Source: Chrysophaeum taylorii (lineage: Eukaryota; Sar; Pelagophyceae; Pelagomonadales; Pelagomonadaceae). Taken from it: a stretch of 64,000 bases of DNA. Each line of letters starts with the position of its first letter. Position 1 is the stretch's first letter. Below, in pieces: positions 60,116 through 64,000 of the stretch. The notes under the pieces were generated by a model. It was not told where the DNA came from. It did no database searches and saw only the letters and a program-made list of their open reading frames with translations. A program made the position numbers and the translations under genes. The DNA lies in contig JAQMWT010000526.1 of NCBI GenBank assembly GCA_029834535.1, positions 124,001-188,000 of the forward strand, written 5' to 3'.

Positions 60116-62024
60116 GCCGCGACTGATTCATTTTGATTTTTTCTCATTACCACTACTTTTGCGTGTCTTGTGGTGGAGACCTCTCGAGAATAAGAAGAGT
60201 CGTGTCTCGGCATCCACCCGGAGACTTCGCCCGTAACATTGTAGCTCCCCGGGTAGCTTGGACATTTTGCTTGCCAGTTTCGCCTACCGTCGCGATACCT
60301 TGCGCACTGGTCCGTGATATATGGAGCCCTGTCCTTGGGATTGCCCCAACCCGCGTCGGCGCCTGCGGCCTTCGGCTAAGCTTGGTATCCCCAGGCGAGA
60401 GGCCCATGTTGTTGCGTGGCGCCTTTGCTTCTATGATGACCTACTTCGCCCTACGCCACTCCGGCTTCTTCGGACGTTCTTTCCCTCCTGGGCTCATCCG
60501 GCCCTTGTAAGAAATCCTCTACAAATGGAGTGGTGGTGCTAGATGCTCGAGCTAGCTGCCGTCGGCCTGCCGAATTCGGATGGACTTGGTCGAATTTAAC
60601 CTAGGCTCTTCGGCCCAGTCTGTCCCGTGACGGTGTTCTTCCGTATTTTCTTTTTAGTTGCTAGAATTCTACTCACTAGGTTGACATTTTGACCGTTGAA
60701 AATATGAGAAGTTTTGAGAAGTTTTGAGAAGTTTTGAGAAGTTTAAAGAAGGATTTTGTTGCTGAGTCAGCACGTTCCGAAACAGAAAACGGACTCGGCG
60801 CCGCCAAGGGGCTCGAAGCGCGGCACGGAGTTTCTAGAAGATTAGATTCATTTGCCCCTTTCCTTACGGGCTACCTGTGGGCCCTTTCGTCTAGAGACTT
60901 CGGTTGTGAGAACCTTGTCGTTCGCGATGATAAATGACGCGCTCTTGACCCTTACCCTGATTCTACTCTCAACCTTCAAGCAAGGGGTTATTGATGCTTC
61001 AAGCAAGGGGTTATCAATAAGCCCTTGCTTCAAGTCTCTCATAGCGCCATACTTGCGCATAGCAGTAGTTCGTCTAGATGTACCTCATTTGTACAAGTGT
61101 AGTATGTAGGCAAATCCGGTTGGATTCGTTCCGTTGAGAAAGGGAGAGAGAGAGATTATTTACATTGTAAGAAGAATAGAAAGAGAAATTACCTGTAGCA
61201 CGCAAGACTGCTTCGGACGTCTTCCGTTTTTTCTCGCGATTAACTGCGTCATGGCTCGCGCCTTCGTGGCGAGCTACGGCGGACCGCCACGCGGCTCGAG
61301 ACGATGAGGAAAAGAAACCGTCCGGCGGCCAGCGACCCGAGAGACCACCCGCCGCCCATCGCCGAGTTCCGAACCCGAAGAAGACGGGGAACGAGCGGAT
61401 AAGGTACGGGACCGCACGGTTGATCGTGAAGGGCGAGCAGTTCGACAAAGAGTTGCCGATCGTCGTGGAGAGGGGTCGGAAGGAGCATCGGCCGCAGAAG
61501 AAGCACCTGATTTGGGAGGTGCAGCAGCGTGACGCGGTGCTCCCAGCGTGCACGCGATGCCATCGCCTTCGCACGCAGACGAACCTCGACCTCGAAGCGC
61601 TTCTGATCTTGAACCCTGTATTGTATAGTTTCAACCAGAGCCCCTGCTGCACCGGCCAGTACTTCTTTCAACGCCTTCACTTCAAGTTATCTGCAAGCCA
61701 CCAAAGCTCCAAGGATGGGCAAAACGCCCAGCCCAGCTGCAGTGAGCTCACGAAGGCTACGGATCGCGTCAATCAAGACATGGCACTCGTAAGTAAAGGT
61801 ATCATGATAACGTAAAAACATCGAATATCGTTGCGAATTCCATCAGCGGCGATTAGCATATTTGCGATAGGATCGAAGCGCTTTGTCGGCCTCGATAGAG
61901 GACAGGGTTTTGTTGGTGCTCCAATAAAATTAGGTCCCTGGGAGAAGAAACGGTTGGGAAGATCGAGGTCGAAGGCCAATCAGAGGGAACGTTTGTTGTC
62001 AATTTCGCCGGTCTGGAGAGGATA
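60116..62024. other. 1.9-kb region without a confident gene; local repeats
   Basis: Holds a (gagaagtttt)n array at about 60706-60750 and a cttcaagcaaggggttat direct repeat at 60974 and 60997 with an inverted partner near 61020-61035 that could form a hairpin. ORFs at 61249-61680 (minus) and 61420-61815 (plus) overlap each other; neither has a domain I recognise, although the plus one has a CTRCHRLRTQTN stretch. No tRNA or rRNA is evident. Confidence 0.45.
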
Positions 62025-63170
62025 TCAGCAAGATTTGATTTCGGACCGAATCGAGTCGATCGACCGGGGAGCGCCGTAGGATTCAAGGATCGTTACGAGT
62101 GTATCGTAGGCTCGGATGGCGGTGGGACGTCGCTTGCGCTCCTCCGCCCAAGATATGCTGATAAGGTACTTGAGATCGCTTTGCCAGCGGGCAGGCAATT
62201 TCGGACGAGCGCCGCCCTGGACGACAGTCTGGAAGTGGATGGCCTCGTTGTAGTCGACGAACGGCATGCGAAGTCGCGAGATTTGCCAGAGCATCAAGCC
62301 AAAGGAATAAATATCGCAGGAATGGTCATACTTCTCGCCCTTGGCAACCTCGGGGGCCATAAACCGCGCGCTGCCCGTCTCGGGTGTGGGCACGAATGCC
62401 CCATCGTCGCCTGTAAAGACCTTGGCCAGACCAAAGTCAAAAAGAATCAAAATGTCCCCACGAAAGCCTAGGTTTGAGGGCTTGAGGTCGCGAAACATGA
62501 CGCTGTTCGAATGCAGATGCGCGAGCGCGCTCGCGAGGTCTCGCGCCGCGCCGAGACGCCGCGCCCACAGAGCGTCCCAGCGCCGGCGGAAGCATCTTGC
62601 CGGCCAACATTTCGTAAGTATTCGCCGGCTCACAGCTTCATTGGGTAATCTCTGGCTCTCCGCTTGCCATTTGCTGAAGCGCGCGTGGAAGGTTTCTGGT
62701 ACGAGGTCTAGGACGATGAAAAAGCCATACGCGTCCTCGCCCCATCCAATGTAACTGACGATGTTTATGTGTGGCTTGAGCGACGCGAGCATCATCGACT
62801 CGATCCTGAGGTCTCGCTCGGCCAGAGCATGCATGTTCGCAACCACGTCGGTGCGAGCACGCTTGACAGCCACCAGATGCTCGCTTTTGCTGCAAAGATT
62901 TGCCCGAACCTCGCAAAAAGCGCCCTTGCCGAGCACGTGGCTGGCGCGCAACGTCGACGGCTCCACCTTTGTCCCACTTTTGCGGATCGCTGGCTGCAAG
63001 GCCGTGACATCGTAACCTTCTTCGTCGTCATACTGCGGCGACGCCACACACTCAGTCTGAGGCGGCTGAAACAACTCCTCTTCCTCATCCACGTCGCTGC
63101 TGTCCTCGGAGTCACCCAGGCCATCCTCAAGCACCGAGGTGTCGACCGGCGATGTTTCTCGCGTCACCAT
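62025..63170 (-). CDS. Serine/threonine protein kinase
   Basis: 381 aa from the ATG at 63170, with an acidic N-terminal head of about 50 residues. Kinase features: glycine loop LGKGAFCEV (residue 80-88), catalytic Lys in VAVKRAR (K103), alpha-C Glu near 124, catalytic loop MFRDLKPSN (D228, N233), DFG at 245-247 and APE at 272-274. The HRD histidine is replaced by Phe, which active kinases tolerate. The stretch around residues 173-200 (RLPNEAVSRRILTKCWPARC) is less kinase-like and might contain a missed short intron. The overall style matches the TKL-like kinases abundant in stramenopiles. Substrates unknown. Confidence 0.88.
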   Translation of the reverse strand: MVTRETSPVDTSVLEDGLGDSEDSSDVDEEEELFQPPQTECVASPQYDDEEGYDVTALQPAIRKSGTKVEPSTLRASHVLGKGAFCEVRANLCSKSEHLVAVKRARTDVVANMHALAERDLRIESMMLASLKPHINIVSYIGWGEDAYGFFIVLDLVPETFHARFSKWQAESQRLPNEAVSRRILTKCWPARCFRRRWDALWARRLGAARDLASALAHLHSNSVMFRDLKPSNLGFRGDILILFDFGLAKVFTGDDGAFVPTPETGSARFMAPEVAKGEKYDHSCDIYSFGLMLWQISRLRMPFVDYNEAIHFQTVVQGGARPKLPARWQSDLKYLISISWAEERKRRPTAIRAYDTLVTILESYGAPRSIDSIRSEIKSC

Positions 63171-64000
63171 GTTGGTGTCGATGTCGATGTGAAAAAATTA
63201 CTGAGAATCTCAAGCTGCTCCTATGTGCGCCGAGGTAAGGGTTCGAGAGAGCACACACGCACCTAACAAAGAAAAAAGCCGCGTCGCGCTGGCACACCGG
63301 TGGTCCGAAGTCAGATCACGAGCGCAGAACGTGTTCTCAGCGAAGAGCTGGTTCGACGACGCAAAAAAAGCCGAGATTTCCTTTGGTTGAGCTCGACGTC
63401 AGCTGCAAGATTTGGATGCTCCAACATTGAATACGTGCAAGTTTATTGCAATGCCGATTCGCACCAGAATAGAAGTAGAAGGCTCCCAGTATTGTTTGAA
63501 AAAAGTTTGTCGGTTCTGGTAGGAGTAATTCCTAGGAAATTCTGGTTTCCGAGTCAATTTTTCCGTTCAACCGGACTCCAGTTCGGATGTACTCGAAAGC
63601 AGTTCCGTTGCTCGGCGGGCGGCGTCCAACGTGCAACCAAGGGGGTATCAATATCCTCCCCTTGATGCAACGGAAGTACGCTCGTGTGGACGATTTGGAT
63701 TCCCACTGCTTGCGACTACACACTTGCGACTACGCAGCAATGTGCTGACCCCGCGTGGTTCGGCCACAGAGGCACATCGCTCGGGAGACCGTCGAGGAAC
63801 GGAGACGTCGGCAAAAATAGGAGCGCGCTCGTGTGAGCAGTCGCGTGGCACGGGCGCAAGGCGACGTGCCGCGGTTCGGAGTACCGCGAACAACGCGCAG
63901 CGGATGCGTGATGCTCGCTCGCTCTCGATCGCGTGGCGATGAGGGAGGGCGCCGCAATCTTTTGTCACGCGCTCTTCCGCCGCATTACTCCACACAACGC
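63171..64000. other. Region upstream of the kinase to the window edge
   Basis: Should include the kinase promoter. Short overlapping ORFs on both strands (for example 63648-63995 minus and 63631-63942 plus) have no recognisable domain. Nothing else is supported. Confidence 0.4.

Noticed and set aside
60133-60510. 125-codon plus-strand ORF
   Set aside because: Composition resembles random GC-rich intergenic sequence; the opposite frame is equally open.
62560-62660. 38-nt GTGAGC...CAAG intron in the kinase
   Set aside because: Removing it breaks the reading frame, while the unspliced frame reaches all later kinase motifs.
1-64000. tRNA, rRNA, snRNA or CRISPR features
   Set aside because: I looked for cloverleaf ends, B-box-like words, rRNA signatures and regularly spaced short repeats and found none that I could support by eye; CRISPR is not expected in this genome type.

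Overview
This is a eukaryotic nuclear window, GC-rich and mostly gene-dense. Nuclear gene content (CCT chaperonin, U1-C, SAR1, ABCA transporter, twinfilin), spliceosomal introns of only 44-74 nt, very short spacers between divergent genes, and a few presequences suggesting a secondary plastid (signal peptide followed by an A|F-type cleavage context; a twin-arginine thylakoid-lumen signal) together suggest a small photosynthetic stramenopile, perhaps a pelagophyte. The lineage is inferred from these features; I ran no search.

Layout. Positions 1-8.4 kb: NOB1 with an extra La motif (runs off the left edge), a GT34-like glycosyltransferase, a RecB-like nuclease with a SAP tail, a putative plastid protein, CCT5 and U1-C. 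8.4-10.8 kb: decayed DNA including a BED-finger remnant. 10.8-17.2 kb: a full-length ABCA transporter in three exons. 17.2-21.2 kb: repeat-rich DNA with a minisatellite, a Helitron/PIF1-type helicase fragment and two repeat families. 21.3-31.8 kb: dense block with an EF-hand/SAP/RCC1/discoidin protein, SAR1, a sulfotransferase preceded by a tiny membrane ORF, twinfilin, and a tandem-CH protein fused to a catalytically dead M20-peptidase fold. 31.8-35.2 kb: no confident gene. 35.2-39.1 kb: gamma carbonic anhydrase, a PAN-like membrane protein and an Fe-S DNA helicase. 39.1-45.3 kb: lower-GC, decayed, with a broken element carrying a C5-methyltransferase-like part and a degenerate tandem repeat. 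45.4-48.5 kb: a membrane protein, a possible mitochondrial protein and a coiled-coil/PDZ protein. 48.4-49.5 kb: a segment that looks bacterial (thiolase C-terminus plus a convergent membrane protein), abutting a broken choline-transporter-like gene. 50.8-55.3 kb: a 4.5-kb DNA transposon with roughly 390-bp terminal inverted repeats. 55.4-63.2 kb: a 2-oxoglutarate dioxygenase, a thylakoid-lumen protein, a ketopantoate reductase, a second sulfotransferase and a protein kinase.

The most unusual host genes are the La-NOB1 fusion and the CH/pseudo-M20 fusion. The most unusual structural feature is the bacterial-looking segment at 48.4-49.5 kb. Actin-related genes (twinfilin and the CH protein) are adjacent and co-oriented. 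Divergent pairs SAR1/sulfotransferase, lumen protein/ketopantoate reductase, CCT5/plastid protein and PAN protein/helicase probably share promoters.
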